This document shows positions 26,841 to 36,291 of a stretch of DNA of 64,000 nt, in pieces. This DNA is from Mesorhizobium sp. M8A.F.Ca.ET.218.01.1.1 (GTDB lineage: Bacteria; Pseudomonadota; Alphaproteobacteria; Rhizobiales; Rhizobiaceae). Location: assembly GCF_004791165.1 (NCBI RefSeq), contig NZ_SRUZ01000002.1:905866-969865 (forward strand). The letters run 5' to 3'. Both the position numbers and the translations under genes were made by a program. Each line of letters opens with the position of its first letter. The first letter of the stretch is position 1. The notes below the pieces were generated by a model. The model saw only the letters and a list, made by a program, of their open reading frames with translations, ran no database searches and was not told where the DNA came from.

Positions 26841-27262
26841 ACCGAAGCAAACGCTTCCTGGTCCTCATAATAGGGATCGGGTACGTCGCGCGCCTGTCCA
26901 TGCGCGAACTCCAGAAACAGGTGGACGCGGTCGCGCACCGCCGCCGGCGCCAGCGCCTTCAGATCGGCGACGTTGGACCGGTCCATGCCGAGGATCAGGT
27001 CGAAGCGGTGAAAATCCGCCGGTGTGATCCTGCGCGCCCGCTGCCCTGAAAGGTCGATGCCGTGGCTCGTCGCGACCGCGATCGAGCGCGGATCCGGGGC
27101 GGAGCCGACCTCCCAGCCGCTGGTGGCGGCCGAGTCGAGCACCATATCCCCGCCGTATCCGCGCTCCGCCAGCACGGCGCGAAGGACGCCTTCGGCCAGA
27201 GGCGACCGGCAGATGTTGCCGAGGCAGACGAAAAGAATGGAATTTATGGGCTTCGCGATCAT
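26744..27262 (-). CDS. Low-molecular-weight protein-tyrosine phosphatase
   Basis: The 172-residue protein has the P-loop [11 protein letters not shown] near residue 10 (CX5R with the catalytic cysteine and arginine) and the general-acid aspartate in VPDPYYED near 130. Such enzymes dephosphorylate tyrosine on proteins, often on exopolysaccharide-synthesis kinases; the target is unknown here. The ATG at 27262 gives the family N-terminus. The C-terminal tail of about 15 residues extends past the family core and lies in the 97-bp antisense overlap with thpR. Confidence 0.88.
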   Translation of the reverse strand: MIAKPINSILFVCLGNICRSPLAEGVLRAVLAERGYGGDMVLDSAATSGWEVGSAPDPRSIAVATSHGIDLSGQRARRITPADFHRFDLILGMDRSNVADLKALAPAAVRDRVHLFLEFAHGQARDVPDPYYEDQEAFASVYRMIREASEALATRLAARVSTPDSGQASSTI

Positions 27263-27312
27263 GGATCCGGCGCTATGGTGGCGACTTCGTCGCAATAGCA
27301 CGGGAAGCGGAC

Positions 27313-27609
27313 ATGACGAGAGAGAAACTGGGCAGGGAAGCCGCCGAAGCAGCGCTGGCAGGACTTGACGGCTGGGCGCTGGCACTGGACGGCGCCTCGA
27401 TCGGCCGCACCTTTACCTTCAATAATTTCTCCGAGGCCTTCGCCTTCATGACCCGCGTCGCGCTCGCCGCCGAGAAGATGGACCATCATCCCGACTGGTC
27501 GAATGTCTACAAGACGGTCGACGTGACCTTGAACACGCATGACGCCGGCGGCGTGACGGCGCTCGATATCGAGCTGGCCAAGAAGATGAACCGCTATTTC
27601 GGCGGCTGA
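27313..27609 (+). CDS. phhB: Pterin-4-alpha-carbinolamine dehydratase
   Basis: The 98-residue protein has the PCD fold with the active-site block [31 protein letters not shown] (residues about 37-68); the HHP motif carries the catalytic histidines. It regenerates tetrahydropterin after phenylalanine hydroxylation or, in bacteria lacking that enzyme, assists molybdopterin metabolism. It is divergent from the phosphatase gene, 50 bp away, and followed by a YkvA gene. Confidence 0.92.
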   Translation: MTREKLGREAAEAALAGLDGWALALDGASIGRTFTFNNFSEAFAFMTRVALAAEKMDHHPDWSNVYKTVDVTLNTHDAGGVTALDIELAKKMNRYFGG

Positions 27610-27747
27610 ACACCGGCTGTCCATGCTCTGGGCCGGGCGCGGACCCGCCAAATCGGCACCGGCATCTTGCAGCCGGGTCCGGCTTTCACCACATTTTGAT
27701 CCGCGAGCATGCGCCAGTCCGCGCATGGGACCCGCAAGGAGAGATTG

Positions 27748-28110
27748 ATGGCGCAACAACCCGGTTTTGACTTTTTCGGCTTTGGCGACAGGCTGGGCGG
27801 CGAGGGCGAAGTGCGCGAAAAGTTCTGGCGCACGGCCAAGAAGGCCGCGCGGCAGATACCGTTCATGGAAGACGTCGTCGCCGCCTATTACTGCGCCATG
27901 GACAAGAACACGCCGCTGCGCGCCAAGGGCATATTGGTGGCCGCGCTCGGCTATTTCGTCCTGCCGGTCGACCTCATCCCCGACTTCATCTTCGGTCTCG
28001 GCTTCACCGATGACATCGCCGTGCTGACCGCCGCGATCACCGCCGTCAGCGCCCATATCACGCCCGCGCACCGGCAGGCCGCCAAGGACGCCATCGCCGA
28101 CAAGGGCTGA
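27748..28110 (+). CDS. YkvA family membrane protein (DUF1232)
   Basis: The 120-residue product carries the DUF1232 core: RAKGILVAALGYFVLPVDLIPDFI near residues 58-80, where two membrane helices are joined by the conserved LPVDLIPD turn, then GFTDDIAVLTAAI. The family is widespread and of unknown function. The ATG at 27748 with AAGGAG upstream is the start; the open frame upstream is not used. Confidence 0.85.
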   Translation: MAQQPGFDFFGFGDRLGGEGEVREKFWRTAKKAARQIPFMEDVVAAYYCAMDKNTPLRAKGILVAALGYFVLPVDLIPDFIFGLGFTDDIAVLTAAITAVSAHITPAHRQAAKDAIADKG

Positions 28111-28381
28111 AGTCCCGCCGCGTCGGCCCGGCTTCTGGATCGGGCGTTCAGCGGCGCGTCAAAAGTCAAACTCTTGCCGTTTTCGTGGCCTCCAAGTCAC
28201 CAAAGGGACGCCGTGCCGGCCGCTGACAAGGCGGCGGCGCGGAAATGGCGGCGGTTTCCTGGGGTGAGGGTCCTTTTCTCTTGGGAACTTCACCGTTTGG
28301 TAACCCAGATTAAATCAAAATGAACCGACGGCAGGACGCCATGCGGCCCGCCTCCGCACCATTTGGAATACGGGAAAAACG

Positions 28382-28885
28382 ATGCGCGGATTGATTGCAC
28401 TAGTTTCGAGCCTGGTCCTGGCCGCCTCGGCAGCGCCGGCGCTGGCGCAGCAGGCGACCAAGATCGGCCAGCACAATGCCTGGGGCACCTACAGTTACCA
28501 GGCGTCGGGCGGCAAGGTCTGCTACGTGCTGACCGTGCCGACCGACAAGCAGCCGCCGACGCTCGACCATGGCGACATGTTCTTCTTCGTCAGCCAGCGG
28601 CCCGGCCAGCAGGTATCCTATGAGCCGCAGTTCATCGCCGGCTACAATTTCCAGGAAGGCTCCAAGGCCACCGTCACCATCGACAAGAAGACCTTCTCGA
28701 TGTTCACGCGCGGAAAATCGGCCTGGGTCGAGAACGCCGCCGAGGAGCCGGTGCTGATCGCGGCGATGAAGACCGGCACCGACATGAAGGTGTCGGCGAA
28801 ATCGGGCCGCGGCAATCCCACGAACTATGTCTTCTCGCTGAAGGGTATTTCGGCGGCGCTGTCCTCGATCGCCAAGTGCAAATAG
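28382..28885 (+). CDS. Invasion-associated locus B (IalB) family protein
   Basis: The 167-residue protein has a signal peptide (LVSSLVLAASAAPALAQ) and an IalB-type domain: WGTYSYQASGGKVCYVLTVP, then a central VSQRPGQQVSYEPQFIAGYNFQEG and the conserved MFTRGKSAWVEN. IalB was named in Bartonella, but members occur throughout non-pathogenic Rhizobiales as periplasmic proteins of unknown role. A good intrinsic terminator follows at 28908. Confidence 0.85.
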   Translation: MRGLIALVSSLVLAASAAPALAQQATKIGQHNAWGTYSYQASGGKVCYVLTVPTDKQPPTLDHGDMFFFVSQRPGQQVSYEPQFIAGYNFQEGSKATVTIDKKTFSMFTRGKSAWVENAAEEPVLIAAMKTGTDMKVSAKSGRGNPTNYVFSLKGISAALSSIAKCK

Positions 28886-28907
28886 GCTTCTTCGTTTTTG
28901 AACCAAG

Positions 28908-28932
28908 GCCGGGCCGCAACGCCCGGCTTTTT
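28908..28932 (+). terminator. Intrinsic terminator after the IalB gene
   Basis: GCCGGGC (28908-28914) and GCCCGGC (28921-28927) form a GC-rich hairpin followed by TTTTTGCTTTTT. It is 23 bp past the stop codon and lies just before the end of the convergent ClC gene. Confidence 0.9.
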
Positions 28933-28938
28933 GCTTTT

Positions 28939-30294
28939 TCAGCCCAGGCCTGATTCCGGTGCGGCCCCCGCCCGCCGCCGCCGGATTGCCTCGGCGATGA
29001 AGACCCGCGACAGCGCGTGATAGAGCGGCTCGTGCGAAATCAGGCGCGCCGTGCCGTAGCCCAGCATCGAGGCCAGCATCAGGCCGATGACATTGTCGTG
29101 ATTGCCGGTCATTTCGAGGATGATGACGAAGGCCGTCATCGGCGCCTGCACGACCCCGGCGAAATAGCCGGCCATGCCGAGCAGCGCCGCGACGCCGGCG
29201 CTGCCGCCGAACACCAGGCCGAGCGAACTGCCGATGCCGGCGCCGACCGCCAGCGAGGGCGCGAAGATACCGCCAGGAATTCCTGAAATCATCGATAGCA
29301 GGCCGGCTGCGAATTTCTCGGCAAAGAAGAACCAGGGCAGCGGCGTGCCTTCGACGGCGCTGCGCGCCTGCACGTAGCCGGTGCCGAAGGTCAGCCCGCC
29401 CGAGACGATGCCGATCACCGCCACGGCCAGCCCGCAGACGGCCGCCACCAGCAGCGCGCGCCACAGCGGCTGCAGCGCGTTCCAGCGCCGGATGCGCCGC
29501 GTCGCCTTCAGCGCCAGCAACGAGAACAGGGCGCCAAAGCCGCCGCCGATGACGCCGCAGACGATCACCAGCGGCCAGTCGGCGGCAAACGAGATCGTGT
29601 CCTTGGACACGCCGAAATAGGTGTAGTTGCCGAGCACGCCAAGCGAGGCGAGGCCGGCCAGGATGACCGCCGTCAGCACCAGCCCGTTGGTGCGCGCCTC
29701 ATAGGTGCGGCCCATCTCCTCGATGGCGAAGACGATGCCGGCAAGCGGCGTGTTGAACGCGGCGGCGATGCCGGCGGCCGATCCGGCCAGGATCAGGCCG
29801 CGCGCCTGCGCCATGCCGCCCCAGCGTGCCGCCTGCAGCATCAGCGACGCGCCGACCTGCACGGTCGGCCCTTCGCGGCCGATGGAAGCGCCGCAGAACA
29901 GGCCGACAAGCGTGAGGGCTATCTTGCCCGCCACCAGCCGCAGCGACAGGATATGGCTGCGGTCGTCATCGTCGCGCAGATGCCGGGCGGCGATCGCCTG
30001 CGGAATGCCGCTGCCTTGCGAGCCCGGAAAGAAGAAGTGCGCCAGCCATGCGCACAGGACAAAGCCGAGCGGCGTGATCGCCAGCGGCAGATACGAACGC
30101 CAGCCGCCATCATTGCCGATCACCACATGGAACAGCGCCTGTGCCTTGTCGGCCAGCGCGGCAAACAACACGCTGATCAGGCCGATCGAGATCGCACCCG
30201 CCCAGAACACCAGGCGCGGCTGCCAGACACGCCGCGATGCCCACATGGCGCGCGAACGCCGCAGCATGGGATGTCTTCGCGATTGGCCGGCCAT
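28939..30294 (-). CDS. ClC-family chloride channel/transporter
   Basis: The 451-residue membrane protein has the three anion-selectivity signatures of the ClC family: GSQGSGIPQA near residue 90, GREGPTVQ near 135 with the gating glutamate, and GGIFAPSLAVGAG near 335. The rest is about ten membrane helices. No CBS domains follow, as in the EriC-type bacterial proteins. Such proteins exchange chloride for protons or, in some subfamilies, export fluoride. The ATG at 30294 with GAGGA upstream is preferred over the start 48 bp further out. Confidence 0.92.
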   Translation of the reverse strand: MAGQSRRHPMLRRSRAMWASRRVWQPRLVFWAGAISIGLISVLFAALADKAQALFHVVIGNDGGWRSYLPLAITPLGFVLCAWLAHFFFPGSQGSGIPQAIAARHLRDDDDRSHILSLRLVAGKIALTLVGLFCGASIGREGPTVQVGASLMLQAARWGGMAQARGLILAGSAAGIAAAFNTPLAGIVFAIEEMGRTYEARTNGLVLTAVILAGLASLGVLGNYTYFGVSKDTISFAADWPLVIVCGVIGGGFGALFSLLALKATRRIRRWNALQPLWRALLVAAVCGLAVAVIGIVSGGLTFGTGYVQARSAVEGTPLPWFFFAEKFAAGLLSMISGIPGGIFAPSLAVGAGIGSSLGLVFGGSAGVAALLGMAGYFAGVVQAPMTAFVIILEMTGNHDNVIGLMLASMLGYGTARLISHEPLYHALSRVFIAEAIRRRRAGAAPESGLG

Positions 30295-30460
30295 GTCTGT
30301 CCTCGTGGGGAAACCCCAGCCGTAACACAGGCACGATGCCAATCAAGCAATAGTCTGATGATCGGACCGGGACCAAAGGGCCGCGATGTTGGGCGTCCGC
30401 TCGCGGGCATGGTCAACAAAGCGCATAAGCCCCCGTTCCATCGAAGTGAGAACTGCCCGT

Positions 30461-30484
30461 CCCGCCGGCCTCCAAGCCGGCGGG
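30461..30484 (-). terminator. Strong hairpin between the Met-rich and ClC genes
   Basis: CCCGCCGGC (30461-30469) and GCCGGCGGG (30476-30484) form a perfect 9-bp stem with a 6-nt loop, 18 bp past the stop of the Met-rich gene. No T-run follows on the minus strand, so terminator function is uncertain. Confidence 0.4.
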
Positions 30485-30502
30485 CAAGCGCTCGCGAGAT
30501 CG

Positions 30503-30802
30503 TCACATGGCCATCTTTTCACATTCGGCCTGGGCCTTCTTGGTCGACGTATCGATCATGTAGGCCTTACCCTTGGCGTCGGTCATCATCATCATGCAGT
30601 GCTTGATGGGCTTGGCCATTTTCATCATGTCGGCGCTCATCTTCGCGTCCGGCATCATGGTGCCCATGTGCCCGTCCGGCATGATCGCCGTCACCTGGCC
30701 ACCTTTCATCATGGTCATGGTGCCCATCGTATCCTCGGCAAACGCCTGCGAGGCGCAAAGAGCGGCGACGCCGGCAATGACGGCGAGTTTGATCGATTTC
30801 AT
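30503..30802 (-). CDS. Methionine-rich periplasmic protein of unknown function
   Basis: The 99-residue product has a signal peptide (MKSIKLAVIAGVAALCASQAFA) and a short mature chain of about 77 residues with 19 methionines, including TMTMMKGG, GTMMPDAKMSADMMKMA and HCMMMM. The remaining residues include scattered His and Cys. Met-rich periplasmic proteins often bind copper or silver, so metal binding is a reasonable guess, but no family was recognised. It stands alone between the ClC gene and rlmN. Confidence 0.75.
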   Translation of the reverse strand: MKSIKLAVIAGVAALCASQAFAEDTMGTMTMMKGGQVTAIMPDGHMGTMMPDAKMSADMMKMAKPIKHCMMMMTDAKGKAYMIDTSTKKAQAECEKMAM

Positions 30803-31070
30803 TCTGCATACTCCCATTGTGCGGGGGCACAGTTGCCCCATTTCAGGGTTCGCCGATGGCTCGCCAGCCGTTACGCCGACACGAATATGTGATCGATCGC
30901 GCGCCGGCAAACAGCACCAGGCAGGCGCGGCTTGTCCACCGCCACCCGGCGGCGGGACAGGCCGCCCGATCGCCCGCGGCATGACTCTGCCGCCAAGCTG
31001 TGCTATGCGCCGCGCTTGACATCGGGCCGATGGATGAAATCGGCCGTAAACCGCTTATATCAGTGGAACC

Positions 31071-32306
31071 ATGACCCTTTCACTCGACCTTACCGCCGAA
31101 GGCGCCCGCGACGCCTTGCGCGCCCGCCCCGTGCAGACAGAAAAGCCCTCGCTGATTGGCCTGACACGAGCCGAACTCGGCGAGGCTCTCGTCGCTTCAG
31201 GCATCGTGCCGGAGCGTCAGGCAAAAATGCGCGCCCAGCAGCTCTGGCACTGGATGTATGTGCGCGGCGTTTCAGACTTTGCCGGCATGTTCAACATCTC
31301 CAAGGACCTGCGCGCCGAGCTCGACAGGCATTTCACCGTCGCCCGGCCAGAAATCGTCGAGGAGCAGATTTCCGCCGACGGCACCAGAAAGTGGCTGTTC
31401 CGCTTCCCGCCGCGCGGCGCCGGGCGGCCGGTCGAGATCGAAACCGTCTATATCCCCGAGGAAGGCCGAGGCACGCTCTGCATCTCCTCGCAGGTCGGCT
31501 GTACCTTGACCTGCTCGTTCTGCCACACCGGCACGCAGAAGCTGGTGCGCAACCTGACCACGGAAGAAATCCTGGCGCAGTTGCTCACCGCGCGCGATCG
31601 GCTCGGCGACTTCCCCGACCGCGACACGCCAGACGGCGCCATCGTGCCGGCCGAGGGCCGCAAGGTCTCCAACATCGTCATGATGGGCATGGGCGAACCG
31701 CTCTACAATTTCGAGGCGGTGAAGAAGGCGCTGCTGATCGCCTCCGACGGCGACGGCCTGTCCCTGTCGAAGCGCCGCATCACGCTGTCGACCTCCGGCG
31801 TCGTGCCCGAGATTTTCCGCACCGGCGAGGAGATCGGCGTCATGCTGGCGATCTCGCTGCATGCCACCAATGACGATCTGCGCGACTTGCTGGTGCCGAT
31901 CAACAAGAAGTATCCGCTGAAGGAGCTGATCGCCGCCTGCCGCGCCTATCCCGGCCTCTCCAATGCCAGGCGCATCACTTTCGAATATGTGATGCTGAAG
32001 GACGTCAACGATTCCATCGAGGACGCCAAGGGCCTGATCAAGCTGCTCAAGGGCATTCCGGCCAAGATCAACCTGATCCCCTTCAACCCGTGGCCGGGCA
32101 CCAATTACCAGTGCTCGGACTGGGAGACGATCGAGAAATTCGCCGACTACATCAACAATGCCGGCTATGCCTCGCCGATCCGCACGCCGCGCGGCCGCGA
32201 CATCCTGGCCGCCTGCGGCCAGCTGAAATCGGAATCGGAGCGCATGCGCAAGGTCGACCGGCTGGCGCTGGAGGCCATGATGATCGCGGGGCACGGCGAG
32301 GTGTGA
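31071..32306 (+). CDS. rlmN: Dual-specificity 23S rRNA A2503/tRNA A37 C2-methyltransferase
   Basis: RlmN is a radical-SAM enzyme that methylates C2 of A2503 in 23S rRNA and A37 in some tRNAs. The 411-residue protein shows the N-terminal [19 protein letters not shown] helix, the radical-[11 protein letters not shown] motif near residue 145, and the [11 protein letters not shown] segment near 205. The late C-terminal cysteine in AACGQL near 383 is the methyl carrier. The length is usual for alphaproteobacterial RlmN. The stop overlaps a small membrane-protein gene by 4 bp. Confidence 0.95.
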   Translation: MTLSLDLTAEGARDALRARPVQTEKPSLIGLTRAELGEALVASGIVPERQAKMRAQQLWHWMYVRGVSDFAGMFNISKDLRAELDRHFTVARPEIVEEQISADGTRKWLFRFPPRGAGRPVEIETVYIPEEGRGTLCISSQVGCTLTCSFCHTGTQKLVRNLTTEEILAQLLTARDRLGDFPDRDTPDGAIVPAEGRKVSNIVMMGMGEPLYNFEAVKKALLIASDGDGLSLSKRRITLSTSGVVPEIFRTGEEIGVMLAISLHATNDDLRDLLVPINKKYPLKELIAACRAYPGLSNARRITFEYVMLKDVNDSIEDAKGLIKLLKGIPAKINLIPFNPWPGTNYQCSDWETIEKFADYINNAGYASPIRTPRGRDILAACGQLKSESERMRKVDRLALEAMMIAGHGEV

Positions 32307-32752
32307 GCCGTCTCGTCGCCGGCCTCACGCGCCTCGCCATAATAGCAGTCGGCTACGTCGCCGCCGTGCTGACCTCTATCCTGGTGCCTGTGCTGCTGAT
32401 CGTTCTTCTGGCCGGGATCGAGGACGGCAACTGGTCGATCATTTTCACATTCGACTGGCTGGCCTCCTTCCCGCTCGCCGTGCTGACCGTGGCGATCTGC
32501 GCGCTGCTGATCGTCGGTCCCGCGATCTTCCTCGCCGAACGGCTGGCGCTGCGAGGATGGTTCTACTTCGCCGTCACGGGTGCGGTCACGTCGATCGCCT
32601 TCGGTGTTTTTGTCCCTGGCTCGGCAGGAGGCTTCGTTTTCAACCCGGGCTTCCTCGGTTTTCTGGCCGCGGCCGGTGTTGCCGCCGGCTGGGTCTACTG
32701 GCTTCTGGCTGGACACAAGTCCGGGCATCTCACGGGACGCGACCCCCCATGA
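32303..32752 (+). CDS. Hypothetical membrane protein (first of a related pair)
   Basis: The 149-residue product starts at a GTG overlapping the rlmN stop (GTGA) and has four predicted helices: [40 protein letters not shown], the segment around [20 protein letters not shown], and [20 protein letters not shown]. It resembles the next protein in size, helix order and the sequence around the third helix, so the two look like tandem duplicates. No named family was recognised. Confidence 0.7.
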   Translation: MSRLVAGLTRLAIIAVGYVAAVLTSILVPVLLIVLLAGIEDGNWSIIFTFDWLASFPLAVLTVAICALLIVGPAIFLAERLALRGWFYFAVTGAVTSIAFGVFVPGSAGGFVFNPGFLGFLAAAGVAAGWVYWLLAGHKSGHLTGRDPP

Positions 32753-33228
32753 CCCGTCTCGTCGCCTATATCGTGCGCTTCGCCGTCATCCTGTTCGGCT
32801 ACGCCGTCGCCGCGCTGGCGGCGAGCGCCTTCCTCAACGTCCTGTTCCTGGCCTCGCTCGGCTACGCGCCGGCGCAAGCCCATCCGGCGGCGACGGCATC
32901 GCTCTATTTTTCCATTCCTTTCGTCGCCCTGTTCGTCGCTTATTTTGGCTTCATGCCGGCCGCCGTCGTCATCCTGATTGCCGAAATCCTGGGCCGGCGC
33001 GACTGGCTGTTCTACGCGCTGGCGGGCGCGCTGGTGGCGGGGGTTTTCCTCGGCCTCGTCGACAATGTCCGCGAATCCGCTTTCGCGGTCACCGAGACCA
33101 GCGCCATCATGGCCGTCATTGGCGGCGGCATGGTCGGCGGCATCTTCTACTGGCTCAGCGCCGGGCGCTGGGCGGGAAGCTGGTGGGTCGAGAAAGCCCC
33201 TACTTCGCCTGGGCAGTCAGGATCTTGA
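32749..33228 (+). CDS. Hypothetical membrane protein (second of a related pair)
   Basis: The 159-residue product overlaps the previous gene by 4 bp (ATGA) and has four helices: VRFAVILFGYAVAALAASAF, YFSIPFVALFVAYFGFMPAA, the RRDWLFYALAGALVAGVFLG helix and MAVIGGGMVGGIFYWLSAGR. The order matches the preceding protein. The pair follows rlmN in one tight unit, but nothing suggests a link to rRNA modification. Its last 29 bp overlap the convergent LysE gene. Confidence 0.7.
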   Translation: MTRLVAYIVRFAVILFGYAVAALAASAFLNVLFLASLGYAPAQAHPAATASLYFSIPFVALFVAYFGFMPAAVVILIAEILGRRDWLFYALAGALVAGVFLGLVDNVRESAFAVTETSAIMAVIGGGMVGGIFYWLSAGRWAGSWWVEKAPTSPGQSGS

Positions 33229-33841
33229 GCGCGAAGGCCGAGAACACGCCGGCGAAGAGATAGTCGACCACCCGCGTCACGCGCGGGCTGGCCTTCATCG
33301 CCGCCGAGAATTTTTCCGCCGCCAGCACCATCGGCACCGTCACCGGGATCGACAGCACGATGAACATGGCGCCGAGGAAGAACAGCTTCCCGGGCGCGTT
33401 CGGATCGTGCGCGGAGACGAATTGCGGCAGGAAGGTCATGAAGAACAGAATGACCTTCGGGTTGAGCAGGTTGACGCCGATCCCCGCCGCCCAGCTGCGC
33501 AGCAGCGAAATCCGCGGGCCTGTCTTCTTCTCCGGCGAGAAGGCCGAGCCCTTGGCGATCGCCTGCCAGGCCAGGAAGACGAGATAGCCGGCGCCAAAGA
33601 TCTTCAGCACGAAGAAAGCCATCGGCGAGGCGACGATCAGCGCCGAGACGCCGACCACCACCAGCGTGGTGTGGATCAGCGTGCCGCACAACGCGCCGGC
33701 CATCGAGGCAAAGCCGGTGGCGCGGCCCTGGCTCAGCGTGCGCGAGACGAACAGCGTCATGTCGGGGCCCGGCGTGATCGCCAGGATCACGGTGGCGATC
33801 GCGAACTGGATCAGCGTGGTCGTATCGGGAATGAAGGACAT
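33200..33841 (-). CDS. LysE family amino-acid exporter (RhtB-like)
   Basis: The 213-residue membrane protein has the LysE/RhtB fold: IQFAIATVILAITPGPDMTL with the conserved TPGPD motif near residue 20, then ATGFASMAGALCGTLIHTTL, AGYLVFLAWQAI and the NLLNPKVILFFMTFLPQFV helix near 120-140. These proteins export amino acids such as homoserine, threonine or lysine. The ATG at 33841 begins MSFIPDTTTLI. Confidence 0.9.
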   Translation of the reverse strand: MSFIPDTTTLIQFAIATVILAITPGPDMTLFVSRTLSQGRATGFASMAGALCGTLIHTTLVVVGVSALIVASPMAFFVLKIFGAGYLVFLAWQAIAKGSAFSPEKKTGPRISLLRSWAAGIGVNLLNPKVILFFMTFLPQFVSAHDPNAPGKLFFLGAMFIVLSIPVTVPMVLAAEKFSAAMKASPRVTRVVDYLFAGVFSAFALKILTAQAK

Positions 33842-33932
33842 GCAAGGCCTCGGGAAGGTCCCGAGCCTATACAAGATACGCCGCGCCGACGCCAGATGCG
33901 CAGGCGGGAGTATCCTCCCGCGGCGGGGTTTT

Positions 33933-35984
33933 CTAAGCCGCCGACAGATCGATCTCGGCCAGCGAATGGGCGGCCGCTCCGGTCAGCAAAATCTGGTCGA
34001 TCGGCTTGGGGCGGCCGAGGAAGTAGCCTTGCGCCTCGTTGCAGCCTTCCACTTGCAGGATGGTGAGCTGGACATGCGTCTCGACACCTTCGGCAAGCAC
34101 CGGAATGTCGAGGCTGCGCCCCAGTGTCAGCACCGCGCGGATGATCGCCTTGGCCTGCGGGCTGCGCTCGACATCGGCCATGAAGGAACGGTCGAGCTTG
34201 ATCTTGTCGAACGGAAACGAGCGCAGGGTGTCGAGCGACGAATAGCCGGTGCCGAAATCGTCGATCGCGATCGTCACGCCCAGCGCCTTGATCTGGCGCA
34301 GCACGTGCAGCGTGCGGACCTTGTCGGCGACGATCGTCGATTCGGTCAGCTCCAGTTCGAGGCGCCTCGGCGACAGGCCGGTTTCGACCAGGATCTGGTG
34401 GACGAGCTTGGCGAGATCGGCATGGGCGAGCTGCACCGGCGACAGGTTGACCGCGATCTTGTGACCCTTGTCCCAGGACGCTGCCTGGCGGCACGCGGTG
34501 CGCAGCACCCATTCGCCGATCGCCAGGATCGAGCCATTCTCCTCGGCGATCGGAATGAATTCGGCGGGCGGGATCATGCCATGCACCGGATGGGTCCAGC
34601 GCAGCAACGCCTCGTAGCCGCAGGTGGCGCCGGTCGAGACCGAAGTCTGCACCTGGTAGTGGAGCGTGAGTTCGCCACGTTCGATGGCCTGGCGAAGGTC
34701 GGTGGCCAGGGCGCGCCGTGCCCGCGCCGTCTCGTCCATGGCCGATTCGTAGAAACAGACGGCCCGCGCCACGTCGTTCTTGGCCCGGTACATGGCCAGA
34801 TCCGCATTGCTGACCAGCCTCTCCCGGTCGGCCCCGTCACGCGGATAGACGGCGACGCCGATGCTGGCGCCGGTAACGGTCTCGAAATCGTCGAGCAGCA
34901 GCGGCTCGAACAGGGACTTCTCCAGGCGTGAAACCAGGCCGAGCAGCTCGTTCTGGTCCTTGAATTGCTTGATGGCGGCGAATTCGTCGCCGCCGAGCCT
35001 GGCGACGAACTCGCCGTCGCCGGTCAGTTTCGCCAGCCTGCGGGCGATGATCTTGAGTGCCTGATCGCCGGCCGCATGGCCCCTGAGGTCGTTGATCTCC
35101 TTGAAGCGGTCGAGATCGATGACGATGACGGCCGTCATCGCGCCTCCCTCGCGTGCCCGCTCGATCTCATGGTCGAGGCGGTCGTTGAAGGAGACCCGGT
35201 TGGCGAGACCTGTCAGCGCATCGTTGAGGGCAAGGTGCTGCAGTCGCTCGAAGCTCTCGAGCCGGCCGCGTTCGTCGATCAGGTAGCTGGCAAAGCCTGT
35301 GGCCGCGACGATCAGGCCGACCACGGCGACGGCGACGGCCATCGCTTCGAGGATATCGGGATTGGTGCCCGTGGTGATGAAGGAGAGCGGCGTCACCGCC
35401 ACCGCGGCCATGGCCGTGAAATGCAGGCCGACGATCGCCAGCACCAGCAATCCGATGCCGAGATAGTGCGACCAGCGATATGGCCGGCGCTCCGCCTGGC
35501 CGATCGCCACGGCGGAGAACGCCATCGCGATCAGCAGCGAAGCGACCACATAGCGGGCGTCCCATTCGACGATGCCGGCCACGTGATAGGCGATCATGCC
35601 GGTATAGTGCATGGCACAGATTGCCAGCCCGACAAGGCATCCGCCCCATTCCGGCGCCAGGCCGCGGCTTTTGTCGAGGGCAAGACCGAAACCCGCCCCG
35701 GTTCCAACCATGGCGATGACCAGGGATATCATGGTGAGCGCCGGATCGAAGGTGATCGGCGCGCCGGGCTGATAGGCCAGCATGGCGATGAAATGCGTAC
35801 ACCAGATCGAAGAGCCGGCCGCGACCGCGGTCAGGAACAGCCAGCCCCGCATCTGCATGCCGACGGTCTTCCTGGCGCGATCCAGGAGACCGATCGTCAC
35901 CCAGCAGCCGGTGACGCACATCAGCGCGGCCAGCAGGACAAGCCACAGATTATGCTCCGTGACGATGCAGGATATAACGCGCAT
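33933..35984 (-). CDS. MHYT-GGDEF-EAL cyclic-di-GMP signalling protein
   Basis: The 683-residue protein has an N-terminal MHYT sensor: seven helices with the repeated motifs CTHFIAML, CAMHYTGM and GLHFTAMAAV within residues 50-205, thought to bind copper and sense a diatomic gas. A GGDEF domain follows with LGGDEFAA near 350, and then an EAL domain with YEALLRWTHP near 460 and DDFGTGYSS near 575. The GGDEF motif and EAL glutamate are intact, so either diguanylate cyclase or phosphodiesterase activity is possible. The ATG at 35984 gives the complete first helix. Confidence 0.92.
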   Translation of the reverse strand: MRVISCIVTEHNLWLVLLAALMCVTGCWVTIGLLDRARKTVGMQMRGWLFLTAVAAGSSIWCTHFIAMLAYQPGAPITFDPALTMISLVIAMVGTGAGFGLALDKSRGLAPEWGGCLVGLAICAMHYTGMIAYHVAGIVEWDARYVVASLLIAMAFSAVAIGQAERRPYRWSHYLGIGLLVLAIVGLHFTAMAAVAVTPLSFITTGTNPDILEAMAVAVAVVGLIVAATGFASYLIDERGRLESFERLQHLALNDALTGLANRVSFNDRLDHEIERAREGGAMTAVIVIDLDRFKEINDLRGHAAGDQALKIIARRLAKLTGDGEFVARLGGDEFAAIKQFKDQNELLGLVSRLEKSLFEPLLLDDFETVTGASIGVAVYPRDGADRERLVSNADLAMYRAKNDVARAVCFYESAMDETARARRALATDLRQAIERGELTLHYQVQTSVSTGATCGYEALLRWTHPVHGMIPPAEFIPIAEENGSILAIGEWVLRTACRQAASWDKGHKIAVNLSPVQLAHADLAKLVHQILVETGLSPRRLELELTESTIVADKVRTLHVLRQIKALGVTIAIDDFGTGYSSLDTLRSFPFDKIKLDRSFMADVERSPQAKAIIRAVLTLGRSLDIPVLAEGVETHVQLTILQVEGCNEAQGYFLGRPKPIDQILLTGAAAHSLAEIDLSAA

Positions 35985-36291
35985 CGAGGATGACCCAAGC
36001 CCGAGGATACCCGCGACGAACGGGCAAAAGCCGCTTCGGCGCCAACATGCGGCCAGGCGGCTCTGTCTTGGTTGTTTAGCGGCTGGGGGTGAAAACTTGA
36101 TTAAATACGGTATATAAATGCAGCCACTGATTGTAGCAGGTTGTTTCCCCAACCCGTTCGGCTGCCCCGCCATTGGCTGGATCAGAAGGCTGGCGCCGCC
36201 TGCGCTTGCTCGCTTTGCGGTTCCTGCTAAAAGGCGCTCCGACAATCCGTGACGCCATTGCCTCAAGCGTCCGCTTTTCGACGGAGCAGAA
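35985..36291. promoter_or_regulatory. Divergent promoter region between the MHYT protein gene and argG
   Basis: The 307-bp space holds an AT-rich block at 36091-36119 (AAAACTTGATTAAATACGG, then TATATAAATG) that is unusual in this GC-rich window and could provide a -10 for either direction. No gene or repeat was recognised in the remainder. Confidence 0.35.
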
